Assembly: GCA_030695945.1 (NCBI GenBank)
Contig: JAUYOG010000050.1
Span: 1 to 64,000, forward strand
Length of the DNA stretch: 64,000 nucleotides
Direction: 5' to 3'
Source of the DNA: Ramlibacter sp.
GTDB lineage: Bacteria > Pseudomonadota > Gammaproteobacteria > Burkholderiales > Burkholderiaceae_C
Notes under the pieces: generated by a model
The model's input: only the letters and a program-made list of their open reading frames with translations
Database searches by the model: none
What the model was told of the DNA's origin: nothing
Made by a program: the position numbers and the translations under genes
Shown: in pieces, positions 63,780-64,000 of the stretch
Layout: each line of letters opens with the position of its first letter
Position numbering within the stretch: position 1 is the first letter of the stretch

Positions 63780-64000
63780 ATCCAGCGTTGTGCGCGTTCG
63801 ATGCGTCGAATGAACATTCGCCCGATGCCGAGACGAGGCTAAGACGACTCCTAGCCGCCTAGGCGGGCTCCGAGCACTGATCCGGACGATTCCCAGCACC
63901 TGAATGGGATGCCGCCGATGGGCTGGCGCAACCGAAACGGGAACCATTGCGGCATGCCGTTTCAAGCCGAAACCCCCACCCGACTAGTTCCAAAGAACGA
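63780..64000. other. Window-end intergenic region with CCTAGG dyad
   Basis: After the repeat flank the only clear structure is CCGCCTAGGCGG (63855-63866), a perfect 12-bp palindrome, overlapping CCTAG-CCGC-CTAGG at 63850-63863. It recalls the dyad at 9264-9281. It may be a regulatory site for a gene beyond the window. No ORF is supported here. Confidence 0.45.

Overview
The window is GC-rich, densely coded DNA that looks like the chromosome of a betaproteobacterium of the order Burkholderiales, most likely Comamonadaceae (Ramlibacter/Variovorax-like). This placement rests on the gene content (a complete sox cluster next to a cbb3 oxidase), the FNR type, and the style of the intergenic repeats; no rRNA or other taxonomic marker gene is present. 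I saw no tRNA, rRNA, CRISPR array, prophage or complete insertion sequence.

Layout. 0.4-6.0 kb: a divergent PRPP synthetase, a quinone-reductase remnant, a hybrid PAS histidine kinase and a class A penicillin-binding protein. 6.0-9.2 kb: repeat-filled intergenic DNA, cbpA-cbpM chaperone genes, an FNR gene and a single-domain response regulator. 9.3-24.5 kb: a sulfur-oxidation island with two YeeE/YedE transporters, a SoxR/SqrR-like ArsR repressor, flavocytochrome c sulfide dehydrogenase (fccAB), cytochrome c4, SoxH-like hydrolase, thioredoxin, DUF302, DsrE-like protein, soxCD, soxYZ, soxAX, soxB and a GlcG-like protein. Together these oxidise sulfide and thiosulfate in the periplasm and pass electrons to c-type cytochromes. 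24.7-28.6 kb: an ABC transporter/LolA-like/outer-membrane barrel operon. 28.5-33.7 kb: a seven-helix membrane protein, rhodanese, ECF sigma factor, permease with small thioredoxin, a CDF cation exporter and a glutamine amidotransferase. 33.7-36.6 kb: an OmpR-type two-component system divergent from an LTXXQ/Spy-like periplasmic protein. 36.6-38.4 kb: small paralogous proteins and a candidate structured sRNA. 38.4-43.7 kb: an RND efflux operon with DUF2892, OsmC and CsoR-family genes behind an RcnR/CsoR-like operator. 43.7-63.7 kb: a low-oxygen island with four universal stress proteins, a host-attachment-like protein, two LuxR-type two-component systems (one NarXL-like), a phosphoribosyltransferase, a P2-type ATPase, and the cbb3 oxidase genes ccoNOQPG, fixH, ccoI and ccoS.

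The main unifying observation is a set of ten TTGA(C/T)-N4-(G/A)TCAA FNR-type boxes in front of genes across the window, together with the fnr gene itself (whose recognition helix has the E-x-x-S-R pattern). One of these boxes precedes no protein gene. Instead it sits at class-II spacing from a -10-like hexamer, four consecutive hairpins and a rho-independent terminator, which suggests an FNR-activated small RNA of about 180 nt at 38.09-38.27 kb. A second unexplained element is a family of four ~105-bp intergenic palindromes that share a core, one of which has a different but still self-complementary stem.
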